From Luteococcus sp052116585 (GTDB lineage Bacteria > Actinomycetota > Actinomycetes > Propionibacteriales > Propionibacteriaceae): a DNA stretch of 64,000 nt. Shown here in pieces: positions 1 to 10,560 of the stretch. Location: positions 196,608 through 260,607 of the forward strand of contig NZ_JBQKKT010000002.1 of the NCBI RefSeq assembly GCF_052116585.1. The letters run 5' to 3'. The position numbers and the translations under genes are program-made. A model generated the notes under the pieces. That model had not been told where the DNA came from. It saw only the letters and a list, made by a program, of their open reading frames with translations, and ran no database searches. Positions within the stretch are counted from its first letter, which is position 1; every line of letters starts with the position of its first letter.

Positions 1-1209
1 CTCACCAATCCCTGGACGTGGATCTCCGTCGTGCTCTTCCAGCTGTACGCCGTCACCCTCTACCTGGTGTGGCGTCAACTCTCCGCGGATCAGGTCTTCC
101 CTGAGGGCGTCATCCCCGGGCTGGACTGGGCCACCCTGAAGCAGTGCGCCGGCTATGCCGCCCCGACGGCCGCCGTGTGGGCCCTGGTCTTCATCGCCTT
201 CGACCGCTTCCGGCCCATGCGGCCCCTGTTCTGGCTGCTGGCCTTCGGCTGGGGCGCGTGCATGTCCATCTGGATCAGCCTGAACGTCAACTCCTGGGCC
301 GCCAGCCTGCTCAATGTCACGGCCAGTCCCGGCGATCCCGCGGCCCAGGCCAGACCAGCGGTCTTCGTCGCACCCTTCGTCGAGGAGGCCGCCAAGACCA
401 CCTTCCTCTTCCTGCTGGCCGTCCTGGTGCGCTACCGAATCGTCTCTGCACTGCAGAGCGTCTGCCTCGCAGGTCTGGCCGCGGTCGGCTTCGCCTTCAC
501 CGAGAACATCGTCTACTACGCACGTGCCATGGTCTACGGCTCTGTGACCATCGGCACCGGCGACGTCGAGGAGGCCGTGCAGCAGTTGGTCTTCCTGCGC
601 GGGGTCATCACCAGCTTCGGCCACCCGCTGTTCACGATGCTGACGGGCGTCGGTCTGGTCATCGGCCTGCGCGCCCGCAGCAAGCTGGTGCGCATCCTCG
701 CCCCGTTGACGGGCTTCTGTCTTTCGGCCTTCGGTCACATGGCCTTCAACGGCATGAGCTCCATCAGCCAGATGTCGATGACGCGGCTGGTCATCCAGTT
801 CGTGATCGTCATCGCCATCATCGCCTTCTTCCTCTTCCGCCAGATCTTCAAGGAGCGCAAGCGGATCGCCACCCGGCTGGGCGACTACGTGCGGATGGGC
901 CGGCTGGATTCCCGCGACGTGGTCAACCACTCGGTGCTGTGGCGCCGCGCCTGGATCCTCATCGTCGCGGCCCGACGGGGCTGGCGCACCTTCCAGGCCA
1001 CCCGGCAGCGGATTCGCGCAGTGACCGAACTGGCCTATCTGCGCGACGCGATGGTGCGCGGCATCGTCGACGAGGCCGGGCACGAACGCGAGAAGGAACT
1101 GCTCGGGCAGCTGGCCGTGCTGCGCGGCACCGCCCTGACGGAGGCGACTGGCCTGCGGCTGGACATCCCGTGGAGGCGACTGGCCTTCTGGCGCCGTCGA
1201 CGGGCGTGA
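1..1209 (+). CDS. PrsW-family intramembrane metalloprotease, 5' end outside window
   Basis: The frame is open from base 1, so the gene probably begins upstream; the first start codon inside the window is a GTG at 31. Counting from that GTG, it shows the PrsW signatures: EEAAK at about 118-122 on a membrane segment, FTEN at about 156-159, GHPLFTMLTG near 197-206 and AFGHMAFNG near 233-241. These glutamates and histidines form the proposed metal site of PrsW proteases, multi-pass membrane enzymes that cleave anti-sigma factors or other membrane proteins. Several hydrophobic helices span roughly residues 40-270, followed by a basic, likely cytoplasmic tail of about 110 residues. The target is unknown; no anti-sigma gene is nearby. 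It precedes the two dynamin-like GTPases by about 110 bases, which could indicate a shared membrane-stress role (inference). Confidence 0.85.
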   Translation, partial: LTNPWTWISVVLFQLYAVTLYLVWRQLSADQVFPEGVIPGLDWATLKQCAGYAAPTAAVWALVFIAFDRFRPMRPLFWLLAFGWGACMSIWISLNVNSWAASLLNVTASPGDPAAQARPAVFVAPFVEEAAKTTFLFLLAVLVRYRIVSALQSVCLAGLAAVGFAFTENIVYYARAMVYGSVTIGTGDVEEAVQQLVFLRGVITSFGHPLFTMLTGVGLVIGLRARSKLVRILAPLTGFCLSAFGHMAFNGMSSISQMSMTRLVIQFVIVIAIIAFFLFRQIFKERKRIATRLGDYVRMGRLDSRDVVNHSVLWRRAWILIVAARRGWRTFQATRQRIRAVTELAYLRDAMVRGIVDEAGHEREKELLGQLAVLRGTALTEATGLRLDIPWRRLAFWRRRRA

Positions 1210-1318
1210 CGCGGGCAGCGAAAGTCTCAACCCAGCGCGCACAACGGGGTCACTTCATGTCACAGTTGTGCGGAAGTTCGCGGATGCCGGGGGTGTCCGC
1301 GCCGTCGAAAGGAATGGT

Positions 1319-3250
1319 GTGAGCAGCACACGGCTGACCCAGGCACTGGTCGAACTGCGCGAGTCGTTGGCTCCCGTTCGGCTCCCGCTGCCCCTGCCCC
1401 AGGCGATGGAGCAGACCCGCTCCGCACGCGAGATGCAGCGCCAGCTCGACGACTACATCCTGCCCCGACTGGCCACCATCGAGGCGCCGCTGCTGGCCGT
1501 CGTCGGCGGCTCCACGGGTGCCGGCAAGTCCACCCTCGTGAACTCCGTCGTGGGACGCGTCGTGACCACGCCCGGAGTCATCCGCCCCACCACCAAGTCG
1601 CCGGTGCTGATCTGCCATCCCGATGACGTCAAGTGGTTCAACGATGACCGGATCCTGCCCGGACTGGTGCGCTCCCGTTCCAGCTCGGTGGACTCCAACA
1701 CCCTGCAGCTGGTGGAGGAGCCGACCCTTCCGCGCGGTCTGGCGTTGCTGGATGCCCCCGACGTTGACTCCGTCGTCGAGCAGAACCGACTCCTGGCGGC
1801 CCAGCTGCTGCAGGCGGCCGACTTGTGGATCTTCGTCACCTCCGCCGCCCGCTACGCCGACGCGGTGCCGTGGGACTTCCTGAAGTCCGCCGTCGACCGC
1901 TCCGCTGCAGTCGCCGTGGTCCTGGACCGCGTCCCGCCGGCCGCCATGAACCAGGTGCCGCCCCACCTGGGCCGTCTGATGACCGAACGTGGCCTGGCCG
2001 ATTCGCCGCTCTTCGCCGTGCCCGAGACCGAGACCGACACGGAGGGTCTGCTGCCGGATGCCGCCGTCTCGCCCATCCGCACCTGGCTGGCGACGCTGGC
2101 CGCGGATGCCGCGAGCCGCCAGCGCGTCGTGATGCAGACCCTGGATGGTGCGATTGGCTCCCTGGTTGCCAAGGCGCCGCCCGTCGCCGACGCCGTCGAG
2201 GCGCAGGCCGAGGCACTGGACAGCCTGCGCGCCGACGCCCAGTCTGCCTACGCCGAGGCCACCCGTCAGGTCTCGGTGCAGTCGGCTGACGGAACGCTGC
2301 TGCGCGGCGAGGTGATGGCCCGCTGGCAGGAATTCGTCGGCACCGGCGAGTTCATGAAGACGATGGAGAACAAGATCGGCTGGCTGCGTGACCGCGTCTG
2401 GTCGACGGTCAAGGGCGCCCCACCCGAGGCCGAGGGCGTCAAGGTGGCCGTCGAGTCCGGCCTGGAAGCCCTGATCCGCGAGCAGGGCGAGGCGACTGCG
2501 GAGCGAGTGGACACCGCCTGGCGCGCCACTCCCTTCGGCCGCGAGGTCCTGCGCACCTACGCCGGCGGTGACCTGTCGCGCGCCTCGTCCGGCTTCGATG
2601 AGGAAGTGGCTCGCGCCATCCGTGACTGGCAGAGCGACGTGATGGAGATCGTCCAGGGCGAGGGCATGGGCAAGCGCACCCAGGCGCGTTACCTGGCGCT
2701 CGGCGTCAATGGCGTCTCCGCCGCGCTGATGATGGTGGTCTTCGCCTACACCGGCGGCCTCACCGGTGCCGAGGTGGGCATCGCCGGCGGTTCGGCCGTG
2801 CTCGCCCAGCGGGTGCTGGAGGCCGTCTTCGGAGATGACGCCGTCCGTCGCCTGGCCAAGCAGGCCAAGGAAGATCTGGATGCCCGCGTCGAGGCCGTCA
2901 TGGCGAAGGAGCTGCAGCGCTACGACGAGGCCCTCGCCAGCCTGGCCTCCGACCGGGACCTGGCCGAGCGCCTGCGTCTGGCCGTCGAGGAGGTCAACTT
3001 TGCTCGTCACCAGGGCTACGACGATGTGCTCAACCCGGCGCCCCGGCCGGAGGCCATCGAATCTGCCCGGCCGGAGGCCATCGAATCAGCCCGGCCGGAG
3101 GCCATCGAATCCAGCGGCCAGGTCTCGATTGAACCCCAGCGCCAGACCGTCCAGCTGAACACGGTGGCGGACCACGGTGATGCCGAGGTGGTCGAGGCGG
3201 AGATCGTCGAGCACGAGACGATCGAGAACGAGCGAGGAGGAAGGCTCTGA
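1319..3250 (+). CDS. dynamin-like GTPase, first of a tandem pair
   Basis: Large P-loop GTPase of about 643 residues. The G-loop GGSTGAGKST lies near residues 63-72 and the G3 motif DAPD near 146-149; long helical segments follow, with a glycine-rich hydrophobic stretch around residue 470-500 that could be a membrane insertion loop. This is the architecture of bacterial dynamin-like proteins, which act on membranes and are often encoded as adjacent pairs in actinobacteria. The GTG at 1319 is preferred over upstream starts because GAAAGGA lies five bases before it. The C-terminus carries three copies of an eight-residue repeat (RPEAIESA type) encoded by a 24-bp tandem repeat, then an acidic tail. 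Stop and the next start overlap (TGATG at 3248-3252), so the pair is probably cotranslated. Specific membrane function is not deducible. Confidence 0.85.
   Translation: MSSTRLTQALVELRESLAPVRLPLPLPQAMEQTRSAREMQRQLDDYILPRLATIEAPLLAVVGGSTGAGKSTLVNSVVGRVVTTPGVIRPTTKSPVLICHPDDVKWFNDDRILPGLVRSRSSSVDSNTLQLVEEPTLPRGLALLDAPDVDSVVEQNRLLAAQLLQAADLWIFVTSAARYADAVPWDFLKSAVDRSAAVAVVLDRVPPAAMNQVPPHLGRLMTERGLADSPLFAVPETETDTEGLLPDAAVSPIRTWLATLAADAASRQRVVMQTLDGAIGSLVAKAPPVADAVEAQAEALDSLRADAQSAYAEATRQVSVQSADGTLLRGEVMARWQEFVGTGEFMKTMENKIGWLRDRVWSTVKGAPPEAEGVKVAVESGLEALIREQGEATAERVDTAWRATPFGREVLRTYAGGDLSRASSGFDEEVARAIRDWQSDVMEIVQGEGMGKRTQARYLALGVNGVSAALMMVVFAYTGGLTGAEVGIAGGSAVLAQRVLEAVFGDDAVRRLAKQAKEDLDARVEAVMAKELQRYDEALASLASDRDLAERLRLAVEEVNFARHQGYDDVLNPAPRPEAIESARPEAIESARPEAIESSGQVSIEPQRQTVQLNTVADHGDAEVVEAEIVEHETIENERGGRL
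3042..3113 (+). repeat. 24-bp tandem repeat, three copies, in the GTPase C-terminal tail
   Basis: Three consecutive 24-bp units start at 3042, 3066 and 3090 and differ only at their last bases. They keep the frame and encode repeated RPEAIES units. In-frame repeats of this kind readily change copy number between strains. Confidence 0.95.
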
Positions 3251-4884
3251 TGGCTCGCCGCACCAATCCTGACCGACAGGGCGTCCCGGAGAAGGTCCGC
3301 GCCCTGGCCGAGACCGTCGAACTGGCCGAGGGCCGCGCCGACGAGGAACTCATCTCCCGGGCCCGACGCGTCGTCGGCCACACCGACAAGCGTCTCGCCT
3401 TCAGCGGTGACATCACTGTCGTGGCGCTCGCTGGAGCGACCGGTTCGGGCAAGTCCTCCACCTTCAACGCCCTGTCCGGCACCCAGTTGGCCGTGCCCGG
3501 CATCACGCGGCCCACCACCAGCAAGGCGATGGCCGCCTTCTGGGGCGACGAGGTGCCCAATGACCTGTTGGACTGGCTGGAGGTGCCCACCCGGCACGTC
3601 GTGACCGGGGGAGACCCGGCACTGAAGGGCCTGGTCCTGCTGGACCTGCCGGACCATGACTCCACCGAACTGGCACACCGTGCCGAGGTGGACCGCCTGG
3701 TGCAGCTCGTCGACATGTTCATCTGGGTGGTGGACCCGCAGAAGTACGCCGACGCGGCGCTGCATGACCGCTACCTCAAGCCGCTGGCCCAGCACGCCGA
3801 GGTGATGATGGTGGTGCTCAACCAGGCAGACCGACTGCCCGAGGGGCATCTGGAACCCACCATGCGAGACCTGCGTGCCCTGCTGGATTCCGAGGGTCTG
3901 CAGAAGGCCCAACTGTGCGCCGTCAGCGCGCTGACCGGCTTCGGGATCGACGAGCTGCGCTCGCAGCTGGCCACCGCCATCCAGAACAAGCAGATGGCCG
4001 CGAAGCGTCTGGAGGCCGACGTCGTCCAGGTGGCCCGCGAGCTCTCGGAGGACATCGGGCACGCCGATCCGCAGGAGATCGGAAAGGCCCGCGAGGCCCA
4101 GCTCAACAAGGCCCTCGGTGAGGCCGCGGGGGTGGGCGTCGTCAGCGAGGCAGTGCTCAAGGCCATGCGTCGCCGCGGCACGCTGGCCACCGGCTGGCCC
4201 GCCGTCAGCTGGATCAAGGGCCTCAAGCCCGACCCACTGAAGCGGCTGCACCTGGATGCCGTCAAGGTGAACAAGAAGCAGGAGTTGGAGCCCGCCCGGG
4301 TGCAGCGCACCGGCGTGAACCGGGGCAGCGGTTTCAACGGCGTCCAGCAGGCACGCGTCGATTCCGCGGTGCGCGCGGTCGCTGACGAGGCCTCGCAGGG
4401 CCTGCCGCGAGGCTGGCAGGACGCTGTGCGCAAGGCTTCCCGCCAGCATGACCAGCTGCTGCCCGACGAACTGGACCGGGCCGTGGCCACCACGGACCTG
4501 GCGATGGACCGTGGCCAGGGCTGGTGGAAGATCTTCCAGGTGCTGCAGTGGATCCTGATCAGCGCGGTGGTGGTGGGAGCCGGCTGGCTGGCACTGCGAA
4601 TGGCCCTGATCTACTTCGGTTTCCCGCCGCTTGACCTGGGGCCGACCTACCGGGGCTTCGCGCTGCCCACCCTGATGGTGATGGGCGGTGTGGGGGCGGG
4701 CATCCTGCTCGCGGCGGTCAGCCGATTCCTCGTCGAGCTCGCTGCCAAGCGGAAGGCTGCTCGCGCCACCCACGTGCTGGAGAAGTCCATCGGGGAGGTC
4801 TCGCGTCAGCGGATCATCGATCCGATCAATGCCGAGCTGCGTCGTTACGAGCAGGCCCAGCAGGCCGTGGCGCGCGCACGCTGA
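3250..4884 (+). CDS. dynamin-like GTPase, second of a tandem pair, membrane anchored
   Basis: 544-residue GTPase with G-loop GATGSGKS near 62-69, G3 DLPD near 132-135 and G4 NQAD near 191-194. Two hydrophobic segments near residues 425-450 and 465-490 should anchor it in the membrane, and a basic helical tail follows. It starts one base inside the stop codon of the preceding GTPase, with a strong GAGGAGGAAGG site just upstream, which argues for coupled expression and perhaps hetero-oligomer formation, as proposed for paired bacterial dynamins (family knowledge). Helical regions between GTPase and membrane segments (about 250-420) fit a stalk. Its partner carries no equally clear double anchor, suggesting this subunit tethers the pair. 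No cargo or regulator is visible. Confidence 0.85.
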   Translation: MARRTNPDRQGVPEKVRALAETVELAEGRADEELISRARRVVGHTDKRLAFSGDITVVALAGATGSGKSSTFNALSGTQLAVPGITRPTTSKAMAAFWGDEVPNDLLDWLEVPTRHVVTGGDPALKGLVLLDLPDHDSTELAHRAEVDRLVQLVDMFIWVVDPQKYADAALHDRYLKPLAQHAEVMMVVLNQADRLPEGHLEPTMRDLRALLDSEGLQKAQLCAVSALTGFGIDELRSQLATAIQNKQMAAKRLEADVVQVARELSEDIGHADPQEIGKAREAQLNKALGEAAGVGVVSEAVLKAMRRRGTLATGWPAVSWIKGLKPDPLKRLHLDAVKVNKKQELEPARVQRTGVNRGSGFNGVQQARVDSAVRAVADEASQGLPRGWQDAVRKASRQHDQLLPDELDRAVATTDLAMDRGQGWWKIFQVLQWILISAVVVGAGWLALRMALIYFGFPPLDLGPTYRGFALPTLMVMGGVGAGILLAAVSRFLVELAAKRKAARATHVLEKSIGEVSRQRIIDPINAELRRYEQAQQAVARAR

Positions 4885-4906
4885 CGCGCTGCCGCCCCGG
4901 GACGGA

Positions 4907-5737
4907 TCAGGGGACCCGGAAGACCGTCGCGACGAAGTGGACGCTCACCGTCAGCTCGGTGAGCGCGGCGAGGCGTTCCTGGCCGTCGCGCGGCGTGTTC
5001 CACCGGTAGGGGGTCATGCCCCAGACCTCATGGAGCTCATCGGCGCTGGCCAGGTGGACGGTGTCGGTGAACCGGCGCTGTTCCAGCACTGGCAGCGAAT
5101 CGGCGAGCGCCACCTGCTCGTCGTGCGGGAGGTAGTGGGGGTACAACACCTGGCGGAGTTCGGCCAGGTGACTGTCGCCGGGCGAGACCACCAGGATCCT
5201 CCCTCCGGGCTGGGCGACGCGTGCGAATTCCGCCTCGTGGAGCGGCGCCATGATGCTGGTCAGCAGGCCGACGCCGTGGTCGCGCACGGGCATGTCGATC
5301 ACCGATGCGACGGCCGTCAGGGTGTCGGGAACCCGCCGGGCGGTGGCCTTCACCGCTGGGCGAGAGATGTCGAAGGCCATCGTGGGGCAGCCGGTGGGCA
5401 GGGCGGCGACCATCGAGGCCGTGAAGGTTCCCTCACCGCACCCCACGTCGAGCAACCCGGCGACGGGTTCGGAGCCGTCCAGGTCTGCGACGAGTTGCCC
5501 GACGCCCCGGGTGAGGGCGTCGTAGTGGCCACGCTCCAGGAATCGCCGCCGGCTGGCGACCATCTCCGCGTCATCCCCGATCACGGCCTTGCGCGACTTG
5601 CCCGGCCGCAGCAGGTTCACGAAACCTTCGCGCGCCCGGTCGAAGCTGTGGCGATTGGGGCAATGCAGCGTGCGGTCCTCCACCTGCAGCCCCTCGTGAC
5701 AGACGGGGCAGGCGGCGAGGGCATGGAGTGTTGACAC
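4907..5737 (-). CDS. 23S rRNA (guanine-N1)-methyltransferase, RlmA family
   Basis: 276 residues. The N-terminus has the RlmA zinc ribbon: CPVC at 10-13, then CPNRH at 26-30, followed by SFDRAREGFVNLL, typical of enzymes methylating G745 or G748 of 23S rRNA. The SAM-binding motif LLDVGCGEGTF follows near residue 97. Start is a GTG at 5737; TAGGCT lies six bases upstream on the minus strand, so the mRNA is probably leaderless. It is convergent with the GTPase pair and divergent from ssb. Whether it modifies G745 (RlmA-I) or G748 (RlmA-II/TlrB type, linked to macrolide response) cannot be told from motifs; Gram-positive homologues are usually the latter. Confidence 0.88.
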   Translation of the reverse strand: MSTLHALAACPVCHEGLQVEDRTLHCPNRHSFDRAREGFVNLLRPGKSRKAVIGDDAEMVASRRRFLERGHYDALTRGVGQLVADLDGSEPVAGLLDVGCGEGTFTASMVAALPTGCPTMAFDISRPAVKATARRVPDTLTAVASVIDMPVRDHGVGLLTSIMAPLHEAEFARVAQPGGRILVVSPGDSHLAELRQVLYPHYLPHDEQVALADSLPVLEQRRFTDTVHLASADELHEVWGMTPYRWNTPRDGQERLAALTELTVSVHFVATVFRVP

Positions 5738-5768
5738 GCCGCGAGCCTATCGAGCCGTGTGGTGCCCG

Positions 5769-5807
5769 CTGTCCACAGGAACAGCGCACCCGAGGATCTG
5801 TCCACAG
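5769..5807 (+). promoter_or_regulatory. pair of DnaA-box-like decamers upstream of ssb
   Basis: The decamer CTGTCCACAG occurs at 5769-5778 and again at 5798-5807 in the rlmA-ssb divergent gap. CTGTCCACA differs by one base from the actinobacterial DnaA box TTGTCCACA. Binding by DnaA is an inference; the repetition itself is visible. Confidence 0.4.
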
Positions 5808-5898
5808 CCGAGTCCCGCCTGAATCCTGGCGGCGCGGGATGGACAGGTTGTTGGTGAGTGGGCAGCACGAGGGTGCGCCCCCAGTCACAGGAGGAAGA

Positions 5899-6360
5899 AT
5901 GCAGGACGCACTGATCAGCCTGAGCGGCAATGTGGGCACCGACGTCGAATTCAGTCAGGGGGAGGGCTGGCAGCTGGCGCGCTTCCGCCTGGCCTGCACG
6001 CCCCGTCGCAATCGTGAGGGGACGTGGGTGGACCTGGAGACGACGTGGATCGGGGTTTCCGTGTGGGGACGGATGGCCGAGAATGCCAAGACCTCGTTGG
6101 CCAAGGGAGACCCGGTGCTGGTGGTCGGACGCCTGCGCACCTCGGCGTGGGTGGACGCCGAAGGGGTGCGGCGCGAGCGGCTGGTGGTCGAGGCCACCGG
6201 GCTGGGCCACGACCTGGCGCGTGGGCGGACCGACTTCACCCGCAATGAGCGACGCGTCGTGGCGGAACCAGAGCGCAGCTTCGAGGAGGAGCCGATCGAC
6301 GATGTGGACGCAGAGAGCGTGGACGTCGAGACCGGTGAGGTGGTGATGGCCGACGCGTGA
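5899..6360 (+). CDS. ssb: single-stranded DNA-binding protein
   Basis: About 153 residues with an OB fold at the N-terminus (ISLSGNVGTDVEF, WIGVSVWGRMAENAKTSL, GDPVLVVGRLRT), the standard SSB core, and an acidic tail rich in E and D. The tail ends in VVMADA rather than the classical DDDIPF tip, so it is more likely an accessory SSB than the main replicative one. The start at 5899 is set by AGGAGGAAG ending three bases before it; an upstream in-frame ATG at 5728 would add 57 low-complexity residues. Lone gene, divergent from rlmA, followed by ettA about 110 bases later. Confidence 0.85.
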   Translation: MQDALISLSGNVGTDVEFSQGEGWQLARFRLACTPRRNREGTWVDLETTWIGVSVWGRMAENAKTSLAKGDPVLVVGRLRTSAWVDAEGVRRERLVVEATGLGHDLARGRTDFTRNERRVVAEPERSFEEEPIDDVDAESVDVETGEVVMADA

Positions 6361-6469
6361 GCGACGACGCTTGATGGGGGAGCGGGGCGCAACTGGCATA
6401 CTGGGTGACGTTTGCTGCCCCGCTCGGGGCAGTCACCCACGCCCTCGATCGAAGGACATCCTGCCTGCC

Positions 6470-8152
<1,683 letters not shown>

Positions 8153-8173
8153 TCGCAACAGGCCAGAAGATGG

Positions 8174-8206
8174 AAGGAGCCGCACCCCTGAGGGGTGCGG
8201 CTCCTT
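8174..8206 (+). terminator. rho-independent-like terminator after ettA
   Basis: A perfect 15-bp stem (8174-8188 with 8192-8206) closes a three-base loop and is followed by a short T-rich stretch. It lies between convergent ettA and the DCC-family gene and can serve both. Confidence 0.9.
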
Positions 8207-8256
8207 CGTTGTTGTGGCCCAGCGTCCTTGTGGCCCAGCCGTCATGGCGACGCGGG

Positions 8257-8628
8257 TCAGTTCCTGGTCGTGTCCAGACGGCATGTTCCGGTGCCGCCCG
8301 GCAACTGGTGACGGTGGCGGGCCACCCACCGGTAGACCGGCTCCGCCACCACCAGCACGAGCGGATGGCACAGTGCGCGGCCCACCAGTCCCAGAGTGCC
8401 GCTGCCTGTCGAGAGCGCCTCTCCGAAGGCTCGGGCACCGTGGGTCACCGTTGCGTCGGCGGCAACGAACGGAATCTCCTGCCAGGCACGATCCAGGTCC
8501 ACACCGGCCTGCGTCAGCGACGCCGGTGACATCGGCCGCACGTGGATCGGTAGCCCCCAGCCCGCCACCACCGATGCAGCACGTGTGCAGAATCCGCAGT
8601 CCGGGTCGTAGAAGAGAGTGCCTCGCAT
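8257..8628 (-). CDS. thiol-disulfide oxidoreductase, DCC family
   Basis: About 123 residues. It opens with GTLFYDPDCGFCTRA, the DCC-family signature with a CxxC motif that resembles a thioredoxin active site. Proteins of this family are small predicted thiol-disulfide enzymes with poorly known substrates. Middle and C-terminal parts (PFVAADATVTHGARAFGEAL, RALCHPL, VYRWVARHR) match the usual layout, with the tryptophan/arginine-rich end. The ATG at 8628 places the motif at the normal distance from the N-terminus; the upstream frame lacks a better start. It is convergent with ettA and follows, same strand, a small secreted protein gene. Confidence 0.85.
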   Translation of the reverse strand: MRGTLFYDPDCGFCTRAASVVAGWGLPIHVRPMSPASLTQAGVDLDRAWQEIPFVAADATVTHGARAFGEALSTGSGTLGLVGRALCHPLVLVVAEPVYRWVARHRHQLPGGTGTCRLDTTRN

Positions 8629-8675
8629 ATGGCCATTCTCACCCACGCGGATCCTGACAGTCGCGGTAGGCCGCG

Positions 8676-9071
8676 TCAGACGGCGACGCTGCAGCGCTGC
8701 TCGAAGCTGGTCACACGGTAGTCGTAGCGGTACAGATTGCTGACTCGACGCTCGTCGATGTTCAGGCTGTGCACCACGAAGCTGCCCGCGGCCAGATCCA
8801 CGTCGGTCACCCGCACGTACTGGGTGGGGGAGTCCGGGTCGTGGTTGGCCTCCACCGCGGCGGCCAGCGACTGGGCCTTCCACATCAAGGAATCCATCAC
8901 CACGGCGGTCTGGGTGGCGGTGCGCACCGTCGGATCGATGCTGACGGTGGCAAAGCAGTGCCGGGCATACGGGATGCCGACGTAGTCAGCACGTGCCGTG
9001 CTGGTGGTCAGGGGAACGGCCAGCAAGCCAAGGGTGGCCGCACCGGCAGCCAAGAGGGCGCGACGACGCAT
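8676..9071 (-). CDS. small secreted protein, paralogue of the one at 10561-10929
   Basis: 131 residues with an N-terminal arginine-rich hydrophobic signal peptide (MRRRALLAAGAATLG) and a likely cleavage after ARA. The mature part has two cysteines, one near its start (RHCFATVSI) and one at the end (EQRCSVAV), probably forming a disulfide. No known domain is recognised. It shares spacing and words with the protein at 10561-10929: C-[FY]-x-x-V, VT[DE]VD in the middle, and DYRV followed by E-Q-x-C-x-x-A-V. The ATG at 9071 is chosen because GGAGAGAG precedes it directly; an ATG at 9083 would only add four residues. It is divergent from the MFS exporter. Confidence 0.75.
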   Translation of the reverse strand: MRRRALLAAGAATLGLLAVPLTTSTARADYVGIPYARHCFATVSIDPTVRTATQTAVVMDSLMWKAQSLAAAVEANHDPDSPTQYVRVTDVDLAAGSFVVHSLNIDERRVSNLYRYDYRVTSFEQRCSVAV

Positions 9072-9207
9072 TTCTCTCTCCATCTCTGTGATGACAGGCG
9101 ATCCCTGAAGGTCAAGGATTCGCCTCCATTGTTCGATGGTAGTGCCAACAGGTCGACCACCAGAATTTGCGTTCAGTTAAGTCCCGCCATGTGGCAGCAT
9201 CAGCCAG

Positions 9208-10515
9208 GTGACCCGACGGCCCAGCATCCTGCTCGACACCCGCCCCTTCAAGGCATCCCGCCATTTCACCTGGATGTGGCTCGGTGCCCTCGTGGCCGGC
9301 GTCGGGAACTCGCTCACCGCCGTGGCAGTGGGCTTGCACGTCTACGAACTCACCCATTCAACCTTCGCGGTCTCCATGGTGGGGGTGATCGCGCTGCTGC
9401 CCACCCTGTTCGCCGGCCTGTACGGCGGCACCATCGTCGACCGGTATGACCGGCGCGTCGTGGCACTCCTGGCCGCCCTGCTGGCATGGAGCTCCACCGC
9501 GGTGATCGCCGCCCTTGCATGGCTGGACATGGAGACCATCTGGACGCTGTATCTGTTCTCTGCCCTCAGCACGATCGGCGCGACGCTGGTCAGCGCCTCC
9601 CGCCAGGCGATCATCCCGAACCTGCTGGAGGCCGAACTGCTGCCGGCGGCGGGTGCGCTGAACGGCATGAGCATGGGGCTGCAGATCACGCTTGGCCCCA
9701 GTCTGGCCGGACTGCTCGTGGCACGGTTCGGGTTCGCCTGGACCTACACACTGGACCTGGTGCTCTTCTGCGGAGCCTTCCTGGGGCTCGCAGCCCTGCC
9801 CGCCATGCCACCCGAGGCCGGGGGGCAGACCAAGGCCTGGGCGGCAATCCGGGAATCCTTCGCCTACATCCGCCAGACGCCCGTGGTGGCGATGAGCTTC
9901 GTCGTCGACATCATCGCCATGACCTTCGGCAACCCCCGCTCCCTGTTCCCGGCGCTCGGTGCCATCGCCATCGGTGGTGGCCCGGTGACGGCGGGAATCC
10001 TGGCCGCAGCCTCCGCGGTGGGTGCCGTGCTGTGCAGCCTGCTCAGCGGGCGAATCGTCGGCTGGAGCAGGCACGGGCGTGCTGTGAACCTGTCGGTGAT
10101 CGCCTACGGGATCTTCACCGTCGGGCTGGGAGTGGTGGTGCTTCTGGTTCGCACTGGCCTGTGGCCGGGCGGGGTGGGAACGCCGGACCGGATGAATTCC
10201 TCCGCCATGTGGGCTGCGATGGTGATGCTGCTGGGGATGGGCGCAACGGACAATGTCTCGGCCATCTTCCGCAACACGATCCTGCAGCAGGCGGTGCCCG
10301 ACCGGATCCGCGGCCGGATGCAGGGGATCTACATCATGGTGGTCACTGGCGGACCGCGCCTGGGTGACCTCTTCGTCGGCCTGTTGGCCATCGGCGCCGT
10401 GTGGGCCCCGCCGCTGGTGGGCGGTCTGGCCATCATCGGGCTCGTGGCCGTGCTGGCGCGGGCCGTGCCAGGATTCCACCGCTACGACGCGCATGCCAGC
10501 GCAGCCCGGACATGA
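9208..10515 (+). CDS. MFS transporter, EntS-like exporter
   Basis: 435 residues with about twelve hydrophobic segments. The N-terminal part (FTWMWLGALVAGVGNSLT, VYELTHSTFAVSMVG, GGTIVDRYDRRVV) is typical of the MFS_3/EntS group, which includes siderophore exporters and efflux proteins. The loop motif GGTIVDRYDRR corresponds to MFS motif A between helices 2 and 3. Start is a GTG at 9208. Both flanking genes, divergent upstream and convergent downstream, encode paralogous small secreted proteins, so the exporter sits inside a symmetric three-gene unit. No siderophore or toxin biosynthesis genes adjoin, so the substrate is open. Confidence 0.88.
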   Translation: MTRRPSILLDTRPFKASRHFTWMWLGALVAGVGNSLTAVAVGLHVYELTHSTFAVSMVGVIALLPTLFAGLYGGTIVDRYDRRVVALLAALLAWSSTAVIAALAWLDMETIWTLYLFSALSTIGATLVSASRQAIIPNLLEAELLPAAGALNGMSMGLQITLGPSLAGLLVARFGFAWTYTLDLVLFCGAFLGLAALPAMPPEAGGQTKAWAAIRESFAYIRQTPVVAMSFVVDIIAMTFGNPRSLFPALGAIAIGGGPVTAGILAAASAVGAVLCSLLSGRIVGWSRHGRAVNLSVIAYGIFTVGLGVVVLLVRTGLWPGGVGTPDRMNSSAMWAAMVMLLGMGATDNVSAIFRNTILQQAVPDRIRGRMQGIYIMVVTGGPRLGDLFVGLLAIGAVWAPPLVGGLAIIGLVAVLARAVPGFHRYDAHASAART

Positions 10516-10516
10516 C

Positions 10517-10550
10517 GGTGGGCCCGCCCCCACCCCGGGACGGGCCCACC
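10517..10550 (+). terminator. bidirectional terminator after the MFS gene
   Basis: A 10-bp inverted repeat (10517-10526 with 10541-10550) with a 14-base C-rich loop occupies the short gap between the convergent MFS and secreted-protein genes. There is no strong T run. Confidence 0.6.
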
Positions 10551-10560
10551 AGAGATCGGA

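Noticed and set aside
1239..1271. Seven-base inverted repeat GCACAAC/GTTGTGC before the first GTPase gene
   Set aside because: Short arms with a 19-base spacer and no T run; chance is likely.
1250..4773. Minus-strand open frames of about 585 codons opposite both GTPase genes
   Set aside because: Antisense to intact GTPase motifs; composition is atypical for protein.
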